64,000 nucleotides of DNA from Rhizobium sp. (GCA_028290545.1 JAQGJP010000012.1:16184-80183); one strand, 5' to 3'. Positions 41,789-51,942 are shown, counted from the stretch's first letter. Notes: generated by a model not told the origin, from the sequence alone. Numbers and translations: made by a program.

Positions 41789-43150
41789 TTATTTCAGCGC
41801 TTCCCAGGCCTTCTGGATCGAAGCCGAGACATCGGCCGCAGACTTACCGCCGACATAATCGATCATCCCGGTCCAGAACGCGCCGGCACCAATTTTGCCT
41901 GGCATAAGGTCGGAACCGTCAAACCGGAACGTCGTCGCCTGGGTCAGGATCTCGCCCATCTTCTTCGAAGGCTCGTTCGAATAGGCATCCGGATTGGCCT
42001 TCTTGAACGGGGTCAGGAAGCCGGTGCGCGCCATCCACACTTCGTGGGCGATCGGGGTTTCCAGCCAGGCAATGAACGCACGAGCGGCAGGCGAATCCTT
42101 GGTGATCGCCACCAGCGTGCCGGCGCCGAGCACCGGATTGCCGAGTTCAGGCTTGGATGCATATGGCGGCAGGTAGAAGAAATCGGCGTCCTGGCCGAGC
42201 TTCGTGCCTTCCGGGAAGAAGGATGGAATGAACGACGCCTGACGGTGCATGTAGCACTTCGGCGGCGAAGAGAAGAGACCCTTCGGGCTGTCGCGGAAGT
42301 CGGTCGACGTGACGGCAGCAACGCCGCCATCGACGAACTTGTCATTCTTGGCGAACCAGCCGAATTCCTCGATGGCGCCGATCACAGCCGGATCATTGAA
42401 GGGAATTTCATCCTTGACCCACTTGTCGTAGACTTCGGGCTTCTGGGTGCGGAGCATCATGTCTTCCACCCAGTCGGTGGCCGGCCAGCCTGTCGCGCCA
42501 CCCGAACCGAGACCGATGCACCAGGGCTTGCCGCCGCTCTCCGCGATCTTTTCCGTGAGCGCCTTCAGCTCTTCCATTGTCTTCGGTACGGCATAGCCGG
42601 CGTCTTCGAAATTCTCCGGCGAATACCAGACCAGCGACTTCAGGTCGGCCTTGTACGGGAACGCATAGAAATGTTCGGCACCGTCCTTGCCCTTGTAGGT
42701 ACCGAGGCTGACCCAGCTGTCGCCGGCAGCATAGTTCTCCTTCATCCAGGCAGCGTCCTTGTCTCCGAGATCGGTCAGGAAACCCTTAGAAGCGAGGTCG
42801 GCCAGCAGGCCGGGCTGCGGCAGGATCGCAATGTTCGGCGGACTGCCGGCCTGCGTGTCGATGACAATCTGCTGTTCGTAGTTCTCGGACGAGGAATAGT
42901 TGACCTTGATGCCGGTCGCGTCTTCGAAATAGGCGAGCATCGCGAGAGCGAGCGTTTCGTCGTCACCGCGCCAGGGTCCGAAGACCGTCAGAGACTGACC
43001 CTTGAGGTCGCCATGGCTCTTTTTGAATTCGTCATAGCTCGCCCAGTTGAAGCGCTTGTCTTCGCCAGGCTTGAACATCAGGTCGGCAGCATTGGCCGCG
43101 CCGGCGAACAGCGCGAGCGCCGCAACCCCCATCAGAAATGTTTTCTTCAT
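41789..43150 (-). CDS. aglE: alpha-glucoside-binding protein AglE
   Basis: A 453-residue periplasmic solute-binding protein with a Sec signal peptide (about 1-21, FLMGVAALALFAGAANA). The MalE/UgpB fold is clear (WPATDWVEDMMLRTQKPEVY and LGAGTLVAITKDSPAARAFI). First gene of aglEFGAK, divergent from aglR. Confidence 0.93.
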   Translation of the reverse strand: MKKTFLMGVAALALFAGAANAADLMFKPGEDKRFNWASYDEFKKSHGDLKGQSLTVFGPWRGDDETLALAMLAYFEDATGIKVNYSSSENYEQQIVIDTQAGSPPNIAILPQPGLLADLASKGFLTDLGDKDAAWMKENYAAGDSWVSLGTYKGKDGAEHFYAFPYKADLKSLVWYSPENFEDAGYAVPKTMEELKALTEKIAESGGKPWCIGLGSGGATGWPATDWVEDMMLRTQKPEVYDKWVKDEIPFNDPAVIGAIEEFGWFAKNDKFVDGGVAAVTSTDFRDSPKGLFSSPPKCYMHRQASFIPSFFPEGTKLGQDADFFYLPPYASKPELGNPVLGAGTLVAITKDSPAARAFIAWLETPIAHEVWMARTGFLTPFKKANPDAYSNEPSKKMGEILTQATTFRFDGSDLMPGKIGAGAFWTGMIDYVGGKSAADVSASIQKAWEALK

Positions 43151-43265
43151 CCGACAATCCTCCCTTGGATATGGAATGCGTTTCGACCACTCAGGTAAAT
43201 GAGCGGCCGTTTCAAAAAGCGTCCTTCAGGTATTGGGCTTTCAATTAAACCGTCCTCCAGATTTG

Positions 43266-43275
43266 AAAGCGCTTT
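43266..43275. promoter_or_regulatory. LacI-type operator near aglE
   Basis: The palindrome AAAGCGCTTT in TTTGAAAGCGCTTTAAA lies about 115 bases upstream of the aglE start. It has the central CG and A/T flanks of LacI/GalR-family operators. AglR is the likely binder. Confidence 0.7.
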
Positions 43276-43470
43276 AAAGAAATAGAACGTCTTTGTGGGC
43301 AAAAAGTCAAGAGAGTCTGAAACAGATTCACAATCTGAGTGCATTGCCGATTGCAGATTTTGAAGGATTATTGCGTAATTTCAATCGATTAGTATTGTGA
43401 CACTTTTTTTGGCTTGATCGCGACTTGCCGTACCGTTTCGTAAGTATTCGAACTGTCTTTAAAAAAACAA

Positions 43471-43486
43471 TTGATGGCGCTTTCAA
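43471..43486. promoter_or_regulatory. second LacI-type operator near aglR
   Basis: TTGATGGCGCTTTCAA shares TTGA, GCGC and TCAA with the TTGAAAGCGC site and is imperfectly symmetric. It lies about 110 bases upstream of aglR, 205 bases from the first site. Together they could allow looping and autoregulation. Apart from these two sites the 447-base aglE-aglR gap shows no gene. Confidence 0.55.
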
Positions 43487-43597
43487 AAAAATCTGACTTA
43501 TCGTATTGTCATTGCGCTGGGAGCAGGTAGTGAAGATCGAACGGGAGATCGATTTCTGTGTCGTGACGACAGATGCCCGAGGAGCATTGGTTCAGCT

Positions 43598-44614
43598 ATG
43601 AACTTGAAAGAATTCGCAAAATCGATCGGAATGAGCCAGACGACGGTGAGCCGCGCACTCTCCGGATATCCGGAAGTGAAAGCTGAAACACGCCAGCGGA
43701 TTTTGAAACTGTCCCAGGAACTCGGCTATCACCCCAATCGTTCGGCGGCTGGACTGGCGACCGGCCGTGCCGGTGCGGTGGGCATTGTGCTGCGAGAAAG
43801 CCACGGCTTTGACCCGAACACCACCGAATTCATGGCCGGCCTCGGCAGCCGGCTTGAAACGCGGCAGATCGACATCCTCATCACCGTCGTCGAGGACCGG
43901 GAAGGCGAACTGACCGCCTATCAGCGGCTGGCCGCCTCCAAGCGCGTCGATGCCGTGATCCTGCACACGCCTGTCGTCGATGACGAGCGGATGGCGTTCC
44001 TGAAGAAACTCAAGATGCCCTTCGTGCTGCATGGCCGCGGCATCGACAACGGCAATTTCCCTTGGATAGACATCGACAATTTCGGCGCCATCTATCGCGC
44101 CACGTCCTATCTCATCGATATCGGTCACAAGCGCATCGGCATGATCAACGGCAGCAAGGGTGACGTGTTCGCCGAGCATCGCGACCAGGGATACCGCAAG
44201 GCGCTCAAGGAGCGTGGGCTTCCCTTCTATGAAGACATGATCACCCACGGCGCCTTCATCGATGATGTCGGCTATCGCTCGATGCAGGATTTCCTGAGCT
44301 TGTCCGAACCGCCGACGGCCGTGCTGGCGGGTTCGATGATGACCGCGCTCGGCGTCATGCGCGCGGTGCGTTCGGCAGGGCTGACGCTGGGTCGCGACAT
44401 TTCGCTGATCGCCCATGATGACGTGTTCAACTACATCAATGCCGACAACATGGTGCCGACCGTCTCAACCACCCGCTCCTCGATGCGGGAAGCCGGCGTC
44501 CGGATCGGCGATATCCTGCTGCAGATGCTGGCCGGGCGGGACGTCTCGAGCCATAGCGAGGTCTGGCCGGTGGAGCTGGTGTTGAGGGAATCGACCGCGC
44601 CGCCGGCGTCGTAG
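43598..44614 (+). CDS. aglR: LacI-family regulator AglR
   Basis: A 338-residue LacI/GalR regulator: helix-turn-helix (about 1-50, FAKSIGMSQTTVSRALSGYP) and a sugar-binding periplasmic-protein-like domain (about 60-330, RIGMINGSKGDVFAEHRDQG). Divergent from aglE as in the S. meliloti agl locus, where AglR represses the operon until alpha-glucosides are present. Confidence 0.9.
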   Translation: MNLKEFAKSIGMSQTTVSRALSGYPEVKAETRQRILKLSQELGYHPNRSAAGLATGRAGAVGIVLRESHGFDPNTTEFMAGLGSRLETRQIDILITVVEDREGELTAYQRLAASKRVDAVILHTPVVDDERMAFLKKLKMPFVLHGRGIDNGNFPWIDIDNFGAIYRATSYLIDIGHKRIGMINGSKGDVFAEHRDQGYRKALKERGLPFYEDMITHGAFIDDVGYRSMQDFLSLSEPPTAVLAGSMMTALGVMRAVRSAGLTLGRDISLIAHDDVFNYINADNMVPTVSTTRSSMREAGVRIGDILLQMLAGRDVSSHSEVWPVELVLRESTAPPAS

Positions 44615-44630
44615 CAAGTTTCAAAGACCG

Positions 44631-45527
44631 TCAGGGCCATTCGTAATAGCCCGAAGACATCGGGATAGACGCCGCGCCTGTGGCGCTCGCCGCCAGCGCA
44701 CGATATTTCGCCGGCGAAACACCTGTCTTGCGCTTGAAGAAATGGCTGAAATTGGCCGGATCGCGAAACCCCAGACTGTCGGAAATATCCTGCACGCTGC
44801 GCGCTCCCCGTTCGAGCCTCAGCTTTGCTTCCTGCACCAGCCTGTCATGGACGAGTTCGACCGGCGGGTGCGACAGTGTTCGCCGGCAGATCGCGTGCAG
44901 CCGGTCGGTGCTGATGCCAAGTTCGCTGGCATAGTCGCCGATCGACCAATGCTTTCGGAAATTCGCCTCGACCAGTTGCCGAAACCGCTGCAGGATCGGA
45001 CCTGTGCCGCTGGCTGCGGCGGCTGATCTCTCATCGGCACCGAATAGCCGCCATGCGGCCATCAGAATCAACCTGGCATAGGCGCTCGCCACCATGCGGG
45101 ACGCACGCCCCTCCTCGAACAGTTCGGAAATGAACCCCTGAAACAGCGGCTCAATCTCGTTCCGATGGGTATTGTCCAGGTCATCAGTGATCGAAAGGCC
45201 GCTGGAGAACAGCCGCAGGGACGGTGACTCCGCATGATCGCCGATCGCCTCGCCGATAATTTCCTGCGACACGCCAATCAGATATCCCTGGGCGCCGGCG
45301 GCAATCGCCGCACTCTCGCCCTCTGATGGCGGGAGGAACACCAGTGCTGGCCCATGCACGGGCAACAGCGTTTCGCCGCGTGCCAGCGTCATCGTTCCGG
45401 CCGTAAGCAACACAATGTGGTGGAACCAGCGTTGCGGCGGCCGGCCCATGCGGATGGCCCGCGGGGAAATCGCCGGCTCCATGACTTCTCCACGCGCGTC
45501 GTGGTGAATGGTCGTTTCGTTGTGCAT
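44631..45527 (-). CDS. AraC-family transcriptional regulator
   Basis: A 298-residue regulator with an N-terminal cupin-like sensor (about 20-130) and a C-terminal pair of AraC helix-turn-helices (about 190-285, HWSIGDYASELGISTDRLHA and SVQDISDSLGFRDPANFSHF). The ATG at 45527 follows GAGGTCGATT. It is divergent from the aldehyde dehydrogenase/ABC operon, which it probably activates. It resembles aromatic-catabolism regulators of the HpaA/PobC type. Confidence 0.87.
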   Translation of the reverse strand: MHNETTIHHDARGEVMEPAISPRAIRMGRPPQRWFHHIVLLTAGTMTLARGETLLPVHGPALVFLPPSEGESAAIAAGAQGYLIGVSQEIIGEAIGDHAESPSLRLFSSGLSITDDLDNTHRNEIEPLFQGFISELFEEGRASRMVASAYARLILMAAWRLFGADERSAAAASGTGPILQRFRQLVEANFRKHWSIGDYASELGISTDRLHAICRRTLSHPPVELVHDRLVQEAKLRLERGARSVQDISDSLGFRDPANFSHFFKRKTGVSPAKYRALAASATGAASIPMSSGYYEWP

Positions 45528-45693
45528 AATCGACCTCAATGGAACATTGCTGAACCAATGGCCAGAATTTTACAATATTATGCCACAAAATCACATTCCT
45601 ATTCCCAAGCATCACGCTAATCTTTGCTGACGCCTTTGGGAGGAGGCCGAGATGGTTGTCGGAGCAAGGATCGATTTTTCCAGGAGGGACACG

Positions 45694-47187
45694 ATGCCGG
45701 TTGCCAACGCACCGGCGAGTGCTGCCGTCTTCTCCCCCCGTTCTGCCAAGCTGCTGATCGGCGGCAAGGATTGCGACGCCGGCAACCGCGCGACCTTCGA
45801 ACGTTCCAACCCGGTGACCGGCGATGTCGTCACGATTGCCAGCGCGGCAACAACCGATGACGCCATGCGGGCAGCCGGTAGCGCCGCCGCCGCGTTTCCA
45901 AAATGGGCCGCTTCGACACCCACATTCCGCCGCAGCCTGATCGAAAAGGCGGCAACTATCCTTGCGGGACGCGAAGCCCTGATCGCCGACATCATGATGT
46001 CGGAAACCGGCGCCACGCGGGAATGGTGCACCTTCAACATCCGTCTCGGCGGCCAGATCCTTCTCGATGCCGCCGCGATGACGACACATGTCAGCGGCTC
46101 GATCATTCCCACGGACCAGCCGGGTGTCACCGCCTTTGCCATGCGCCAGCCTGCGGGCGTCTGCCTGGCGATCGCGCCATGGAACGCGCCGGTCATCCTT
46201 GGCGTCCGCTCGATCGCCATGGCGCTTGCCTGCGGCAATACCGTGATCCTCAAGGCGTCAGAACTCTGCCCGGCGACCCATCGCGCCATTGGCGATGTGC
46301 TGGTCGAGGCAGGTTTTGCCGCCGGCGTGGTCAACATCATCTCGAACGCACCGGCGGATGCTTCCACGATTGTCGAAGCACTGATCGCCCATCCCGTCGT
46401 CAGGCGGATCAATTTCACCGGTTCAACGCGCGTAGGTCGCATCGTTGCGCAAAATGCTGCCAAGCATTTGAAGCGCTGCCTGCTGGAGCTTGGCGGCAAG
46501 GCGGCTTTCGTCGTGTTGGACGACGCCGATCTCGATGAAGCCGTCAAGGCCGCTGCCTTCGGAGCCTTCTTCAACCAGGGCCAGATCTGCATGTCGACCG
46601 AGCGGGTCATCGTCATGGATGCGGTCGCCGATGAGTTTGCTGAGCGTTTCAAGGCCAAGGTCAGGACGCTCAAGGCCGGCGACCCCGTGCGCGGCCATAT
46701 GCCGCTCGGTTCGCTGGTCACACCGGAGTCTGCGCGCCGCGTGCGCATGCTGATCGACGATGCCCTCGCCAAGGGCGCGATCCTGCTCGCCGGCGGCGAA
46801 AGCCACGACGCCCTGATGGATGCGACCGTGCTCGATCATGTCACCCGGCCGATGCGGCTCTATCGCGAGGAGAGCTTTGGACCGGTGGCCGTGATCATCC
46901 GCGTCGCCGATGCCGACGAGGCGGTGACCGTCGCCAACGATTGCGAATACGGGCTTTCGGGCGCAGTTTTCGGCCGAGACATCGGGCGGGCTCTGGACGT
47001 CGCCCGGCGCATCGAATCCGGCATCTGCCACATCAATTCCGCGACCGTCGCCGACGAGCCGCAAATGCCGTTCGGCGGCGTCAAGGCATCGGGTTATGGC
47101 AAATTCGGAGGAATGGCGGCGCTCGATGAATTTACCGAACTGCGCTGGATCACACTCTCCACGCAGCCGGGAGAATATCCGATCTGA
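45694..47187 (+). CDS. aldehyde dehydrogenase, salicylaldehyde/vanillin-dehydrogenase-like
   Basis: A 497-residue NAD(P) aldehyde dehydrogenase with LELGGKAAFVVLDDADLDEA and the active-site Cys in NQGQICMSTER. It is closest in pattern to aromatic aldehyde dehydrogenases and to its paralogue at 52745. The ATG is preceded by CAGGAGGGACACG. First gene of the operon opposite AraC; converts the imported compound's aldehyde to an acid, substrate not proven. Confidence 0.87.
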   Translation: MPVANAPASAAVFSPRSAKLLIGGKDCDAGNRATFERSNPVTGDVVTIASAATTDDAMRAAGSAAAAFPKWAASTPTFRRSLIEKAATILAGREALIADIMMSETGATREWCTFNIRLGGQILLDAAAMTTHVSGSIIPTDQPGVTAFAMRQPAGVCLAIAPWNAPVILGVRSIAMALACGNTVILKASELCPATHRAIGDVLVEAGFAAGVVNIISNAPADASTIVEALIAHPVVRRINFTGSTRVGRIVAQNAAKHLKRCLLELGGKAAFVVLDDADLDEAVKAAAFGAFFNQGQICMSTERVIVMDAVADEFAERFKAKVRTLKAGDPVRGHMPLGSLVTPESARRVRMLIDDALAKGAILLAGGESHDALMDATVLDHVTRPMRLYREESFGPVAVIIRVADADEAVTVANDCEYGLSGAVFGRDIGRALDVARRIESGICHINSATVADEPQMPFGGVKASGYGKFGGMAALDEFTELRWITLSTQPGEYPI

Positions 47188-47231
47188 CGGGACGATCGGC
47201 AATTTGGACGAAAAACAACTGGGAGGAAAAC

Positions 47232-48527
47232 ATGGTGAATGACAGGAATGGCGGATTGACCCGCCGGGAATTGATCGCAACCACCGGCGCCGTCACCGCC
47301 GCACTGGCGCTCGGCGCCCGCCCGGCCTTTGCGGCCGATACATTGAAAGTCGGGTTCATCAGCCCGCGCACCGGCCCGCTGGCCGGCTTCGGCGAGACCG
47401 ACGGCTATGTGCTCGATGTCGTCCGCAAGGCACTGGAAAAGGGAACCGAGATCGGCGGCAAGTCCTACGCGGTCGAGATCCTCGACCAGGACACGCAGTC
47501 GGATCCCTCTCGGGCCGGCCAGCTCGCCAAGGATCTGATCAACAACCAGGGCATCGACGTGATGCTGGTGATCTCGACCCCGGAGACCATCAACCCGGTG
47601 GCCGATGCCTGCGAAGCCGCAGGTGTTCCCTGCCTGTCGACCGTCATGCCTTGGGAAGCCTGGTATTTCGGCCGCGGTGCCAAGCCGGACCAGCCTTCGC
47701 CGTTCAAATGGACCTATCATTTCGGCTTCGGCGTCGGTGAATTCCACAAGACCTACGTGTCGCAATGGAACCTGATCGAGACCAACAAGAAGGTCGGCGT
47801 CATGTATCCGAACGACGCCGACGGCAACGCGATCCGCGCCAATCTCGCGCCGCTGCTGCAAAAGGACGGCTTCACCATCGTCGATCCTGGCGCCTATGAG
47901 ACCGGCACGACGGATTTTTCCAGCCAGATCGCCCTGTTCAAGCAGGAGGGCGTCGAGATCATCAATACGTTCCCCATCCCGCCGGATTTCGCCACCTTCT
48001 GGCGGCAGGCGGCCCAGCAGGGCCTTCACAAACAGGTCAAGATCGTCCAGGTCGCCAAGACCGGCCTGTTCCCCTCGGGCGTCGAAGCGCTCGGCGAACT
48101 CGGCGTCAACCTGTCGAGCGCTTGCTACTGGCACAAGACCTTCCCCTACAAGTCATCCATCTCGGGCGTCAGCGGCTCGGAATTGGCCGACGGTTATGAG
48201 GCGGCGTCCGGCAAGCAATGGACGCAGCAGCTCGGTGCGACCATGGCGCTGTTCGACGCCGGCTTCGAGGCGGTGAAGAAATCAGGCGATGCCAAGAGCA
48301 AGGATGCGGTCGTCAAGGCGCTCGCCGGGCTCAACACCGTGACCATTGCCGGCAAGGTGGATTTCACCTCCGGCCCGTTCGCCAACATCTCGCCCGGCCC
48401 GATCATCGGCACGCAATGGGTGAAGAGCGCCGAGGGTTCGAAATTCCCGCTGGATTACGTCATCACCGAGAACGTCACCGACCCCAATGTTCCGGTCGCC
48501 GCCAAGCTCGTTCCTTACAACGGCTGA
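47232..48527 (+). CDS. branched-chain-type (HAAT) ABC substrate-binding protein
   Basis: A 431-residue periplasmic-binding protein of the Leu/Ile/Val family with a Tat-like signal (LTRRELIATTGAVTAALALG, then ARPAFAA). The fold motif LKVGFISPRTGPLAGFGETD is typical. Many members bind aromatic acids or other non-amino-acid ligands. A GGGAGG site precedes the ATG. Delivers ligand to the permeases encoded downstream. Confidence 0.88.
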   Translation: MVNDRNGGLTRRELIATTGAVTAALALGARPAFAADTLKVGFISPRTGPLAGFGETDGYVLDVVRKALEKGTEIGGKSYAVEILDQDTQSDPSRAGQLAKDLINNQGIDVMLVISTPETINPVADACEAAGVPCLSTVMPWEAWYFGRGAKPDQPSPFKWTYHFGFGVGEFHKTYVSQWNLIETNKKVGVMYPNDADGNAIRANLAPLLQKDGFTIVDPGAYETGTTDFSSQIALFKQEGVEIINTFPIPPDFATFWRQAAQQGLHKQVKIVQVAKTGLFPSGVEALGELGVNLSSACYWHKTFPYKSSISGVSGSELADGYEAASGKQWTQQLGATMALFDAGFEAVKKSGDAKSKDAVVKALAGLNTVTIAGKVDFTSGPFANISPGPIIGTQWVKSAEGSKFPLDYVITENVTDPNVPVAAKLVPYNG

Positions 48528-48542
48528 GATCCAAGGGATATC

Positions 48543-49292
48543 ATGCAGGACGCAACGACGACAGGAATCGGCGCGAGCCGGTTCTCGGGGACCGGCATTC
48601 ACAAGCGTTTCGGAGCCCTCTCCGTGCTTGAGAATGTCGATTTCTCCATGGGTTTGAGCGAGGCGGTGGGGATTGTCGGGCCAAACGGCGCCGGCAAGAC
48701 CACGCTGCTCGCCACGCTCTCCGGTGCCTATCCACCGAGCGCCGGCACCGTGACCTTCGCCGGCAGGGACGTGACCCGGCAATCGGCCGCCGAGCGCTGC
48801 CGGGCCGGGCTCGTACGCACCCATCAGGTGCCGAAACCATTCTCCGGCATGACCACATTCGAGAACGTCTATGTCGCGGCTTCGCATGCAGTGAACAATC
48901 GTGACGAAGCCTATCAGCGGGTGATCGATGCGCTCGAACTCTGCGGCATGCTGGATGTCGCCAACCGCCGCGCCGAAACACTCGGCTTGCTCGACCGCAA
49001 GCGACTGGAGTTGGCGCGCTCGCTGGCCACCGGCCCGAAAGTCATCCTGCTCGATGAAATCGGCGGCGGCCTGACCGATTCCGAAGCCCAGGAACTGGTG
49101 CTGACGATCCAGGAATTGAAGCGCCGCGGCATCGGCATCGTCTGGATCGAGCATATCGTCCACGTGCTGCTGCAGGTGGTCGATCGGTTGATCTGTATGG
49201 ATGCCGGCAAGATCATCGCCGATGGCGATCCGCAGACCGTGATGTCCGATCCGCACGTGGTCAAGGCCTATCTTGGCGGAGGACCAAAATGA
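48543..49292 (+). CDS. HAAT ABC transporter ATP-binding protein, LivG type
   Basis: A 249-residue ATPase: Walker A GPNGAGKTT, HQVPKPFSGMTTFENV (LivG-specific) and Walker B VILLDEIGGGL. The signature region reads TLGLLDRKRLELARSLA instead of LSGGQ, a variant found in part of the LivG group. Its stop overlaps the LivF-type start. Confidence 0.9.
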   Translation: MQDATTTGIGASRFSGTGIHKRFGALSVLENVDFSMGLSEAVGIVGPNGAGKTTLLATLSGAYPPSAGTVTFAGRDVTRQSAAERCRAGLVRTHQVPKPFSGMTTFENVYVAASHAVNNRDEAYQRVIDALELCGMLDVANRRAETLGLLDRKRLELARSLATGPKVILLDEIGGGLTDSEAQELVLTIQELKRRGIGIVWIEHIVHVLLQVVDRLICMDAGKIIADGDPQTVMSDPHVVKAYLGGGPK

Positions 49293-50014
49293 ACATTCTC
49301 GAGATCGAAAATCTGACTGCCCGCCATGGCCTGCTCGAAGCCGTGCGCGGCATCTCCCTGTCTGTCCGCAAGGGCGAAACCCTGGCTTTGGTCGGCGCCA
49401 ATGGTGCGGGCAAGACGACGCTGCTGAGGACGCTGGCCGGCGCGCATGCTGTCGCAGCCGGACATATCCACCTCAAAGGTGAAGATGTGACGGCGCTGCC
49501 CTCGCACAAGCGGGTATCGCGCGGCATCGCGCTGGTGCCTGAGGGACGGCGGATGTTCGCCTCGATGACGGTGGCGGAGAACCTTAAGCTCGGCGCCATG
49601 GCCGGGCGCAAGGGAGACTGGTCGATCGACAAAATCCTCGAAATCTTCCCGAACCTGCAGAAGCGCATCCACCACAAGACCGGCCATCTCTCCGGCGGAG
49701 AACAGCAGGCAACCGCAATCGGCCGGGCGCTGATGAGCAACCCGGAAATCCTGCTGCTCGATGAAGTCTCGCTCGGCCTGTCGCCGCTGATCGTCGACCG
49801 CGTCTATGCCTCGCTGGACGGACTGATCAAATCCGGCACGACGATTATCCTGGTCGAACAGGATCTGTCCCGCGCGATGGCCGTCGCCGACCGGGTCATC
49901 TGCATGCTCGAAGGCCGGATCGTGCTTGAGGGCGATGCCGGGGCACTGACACGCGAGCAAGTCACCGAGGCCTATTTCGGACTGCACCGGGCGAGGAAAG
50001 GAACAGCGGCATGA
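49289..50014 (+). CDS. HAAT ABC transporter ATP-binding protein, LivF type
   Basis: A 241-residue ATPase with Walker A GANGAGKTT, signature LSGGEQQATAIGRAL and Walker B ILLLDEVSLGL. LivF-specific VPEGRRMFASMTVAENL is present. Overlaps both neighbours by four bases. Confidence 0.92.
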   Translation: MNILEIENLTARHGLLEAVRGISLSVRKGETLALVGANGAGKTTLLRTLAGAHAVAAGHIHLKGEDVTALPSHKRVSRGIALVPEGRRMFASMTVAENLKLGAMAGRKGDWSIDKILEIFPNLQKRIHHKTGHLSGGEQQATAIGRALMSNPEILLLDEVSLGLSPLIVDRVYASLDGLIKSGTTIILVEQDLSRAMAVADRVICMLEGRIVLEGDAGALTREQVTEAYFGLHRARKGTAA

Positions 50015-50907
50015 TGAACCAGATCATCCAGGGCATCATGCTCGGCGGCTATTACGCGCTGATCGCCTGCGGCCTTTCCTTCATGTTCTCGGTGATGCGC
50101 ATCATCAATCTCGCCCATGGCAGCCTCGCGGTCGCCAGCGCATACCTTATCTTCGTGCTGACGGAAAAGGCGCATCTTCCGCTCTGGGCCGGCTTCATCC
50201 TCGCCATGTTTGTCATGGCCGTGGTCGGCTGGCTGATCCAGCGGCTGATCCTCGATCGCAGCGCCCGGGGCGGGCAACTACTGCCCATTCTTTCGACCTT
50301 CGGGCTGTCGATGGTGATCGACAATTCGCTGTTCGAACAGTTCGGCGCCGATACCCGCTCGCTGGCCAACGCCATCGGCGATCTTTCCTGGGCTAGCTGG
50401 GAGCTGCCGGGCGGCATTTTTCTCGGCAAGCTTCCGGTGCTGATCTTTGCCACCGCCGTCGTGCTGCTCGCCGGCCTGCAACTGATGCTGAGCCACACCA
50501 CGCTTGGGCGAGCGATCCGCGCCACCGCCGAAGATCCGGACACCGCCGGCCTGATGGGCATCGATGCCGGCAAGGTCAATGCGGCTGCGGCGGCCATTGC
50601 CATGGTGACTGTCACCATCGCCGGCATGTTCCTGGCCATGCGGGCGACCTTCGAACCCTATTCGGGCGCACCGCAATTGCTGTTCGCGTTCGAGGCGGCA
50701 GTCATTGGCGGTGCCGGTTCACTCTGGGGTACGCTGATCGGCGGCATTATCCTCGGCGTCGCCCAGACGATGGGCGCATCGCTACATCCGCTCGGCTTCC
50801 TGATCGCGGGTCACGCCGTGTTCCTGATCATCCTGCTCGCGCGGCTCTTCCTTCCCGATCTCGGGCGGTGGCCCTCCAAACTTCTGAACCGCGGAGGTGC
50901 CGCATGA
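50011..50907 (+). CDS. HAAT ABC transporter permease, LivH type
   Basis: A 298-residue membrane protein with the LivH-type IIQGIMLGGYYALIACGLSF start and the loop GRAIRATAEDPDTAGLMGID. About eight membrane segments. Overlaps LivF and LivM genes by four bases each (ATGA). Confidence 0.92.
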   Translation: MMNQIIQGIMLGGYYALIACGLSFMFSVMRIINLAHGSLAVASAYLIFVLTEKAHLPLWAGFILAMFVMAVVGWLIQRLILDRSARGGQLLPILSTFGLSMVIDNSLFEQFGADTRSLANAIGDLSWASWELPGGIFLGKLPVLIFATAVVLLAGLQLMLSHTTLGRAIRATAEDPDTAGLMGIDAGKVNAAAAAIAMVTVTIAGMFLAMRATFEPYSGAPQLLFAFEAAVIGGAGSLWGTLIGGIILGVAQTMGASLHPLGFLIAGHAVFLIILLARLFLPDLGRWPSKLLNRGGAA

Positions 50908-51941
50908 ACATCGACACGACTTCGACCTTTCCGACTGCCGGCTCCGTCGAGCGCTGGACGAGATCCTCGCGCATTGCCGTCTGGGGTTCGCTCGCGGTGC
51001 TCGTGGTGCTGGCGACTGCGCCGGGTTTCATGGGCGGCGGCTTCATCGACCGGATGACGGCGCTGTTCATCTACATCATCATGGCGGCGATGTGGAACGC
51101 GCTGGCCGGTTTCGGCGGCCTCGTCTCTGTCGGCCAGCAGGTGTTCTTCGGGCTGGGCGCCTATTTCACCGTGCGGCTCGCCGACCAGGGCATCGATCCC
51201 TTCGTGTCGATCCTGATTGCCTGCGCCGCTGTCGCCGCGATTTCCTGGCCGCTGTCGTTTGCGATGCTCAGGCTGAAGGGCGGCGAATTTGCGATCGGCA
51301 TGTGGGTGGTCTCGGCACTGACACATCTCTGTGTCAATCTCGATGGGCTGATCCAGGGCGAGACAGGCACGTCGTTGATCTCGCTCAATGCCTATGCAAG
51401 CGCTGACCGCCGCGACCTGATCTACTGGCTGGCGCTGGTAGCCATGGCAGCCATCCTGACCAGCCTATTCGTGCTGTTGAGAAGCAAAACGGGTGCTGCG
51501 ATCCAGGCGATCCGCGACAATGAGGATGCGGCGCAGGCGCTCGGCGTCAATGTCATGGCCACCAAACGGCTGCTCTTCGTGCTCGCCGCCGCCGGCATCG
51601 GCATAGCCGGCGCGCTCTGGCTGGCAAGCGCCGTCAGTTTCCAGCCGAAGACCTATTTCTCGGTGCAGTGGACGGCCTACATGATCTTCATGGTGCTGGT
51701 CGGCGGCATCGGCACGTTCGAAGGGGCTGTCCTCGGCGCGCTGATCTTCTTTGTCATCGAGACGTGGTTCGGGGGCCTCGGCGTCTGGTATCTGATCGGC
51801 CTTGGCCTCGTGGCATTGATCTTCTCGCTTTTCCTGCCGCGCGGCCTCTGGGGGGCGATCGAAAACCGCTTCGGCATCTCGCTGATGCCGGTGGGCTATC
51901 GGCTGCGGCTGCCCGAAAAAATCACACGACAAGGAGAATGA
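50904..51941 (+). CDS. HAAT ABC transporter permease, LivM type
   Basis: A 345-residue LivM-type permease with AMWNALAGFGGLVSVGQQVF and the loop GAAIQAIRDNEDAAQALGVN. Start at 50904 overlaps the LivH stop; an in-frame start further upstream lies inside the LivH gene and is unlikely. Pairs with LivH to form the channel. Confidence 0.92.
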   Translation: MNIDTTSTFPTAGSVERWTRSSRIAVWGSLAVLVVLATAPGFMGGGFIDRMTALFIYIIMAAMWNALAGFGGLVSVGQQVFFGLGAYFTVRLADQGIDPFVSILIACAAVAAISWPLSFAMLRLKGGEFAIGMWVVSALTHLCVNLDGLIQGETGTSLISLNAYASADRRDLIYWLALVAMAAILTSLFVLLRSKTGAAIQAIRDNEDAAQALGVNVMATKRLLFVLAAAGIGIAGALWLASAVSFQPKTYFSVQWTAYMIFMVLVGGIGTFEGAVLGALIFFVIETWFGGLGVWYLIGLGLVALIFSLFLPRGLWGAIENRFGISLMPVGYRLRLPEKITRQGE

Positions 51942-51942
51942 C

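Noticed and set aside
41744..43198. 484-codon plus-strand frame opposite aglE
   Set aside because: Shadow of aglE codon bias; no recognisable protein features.
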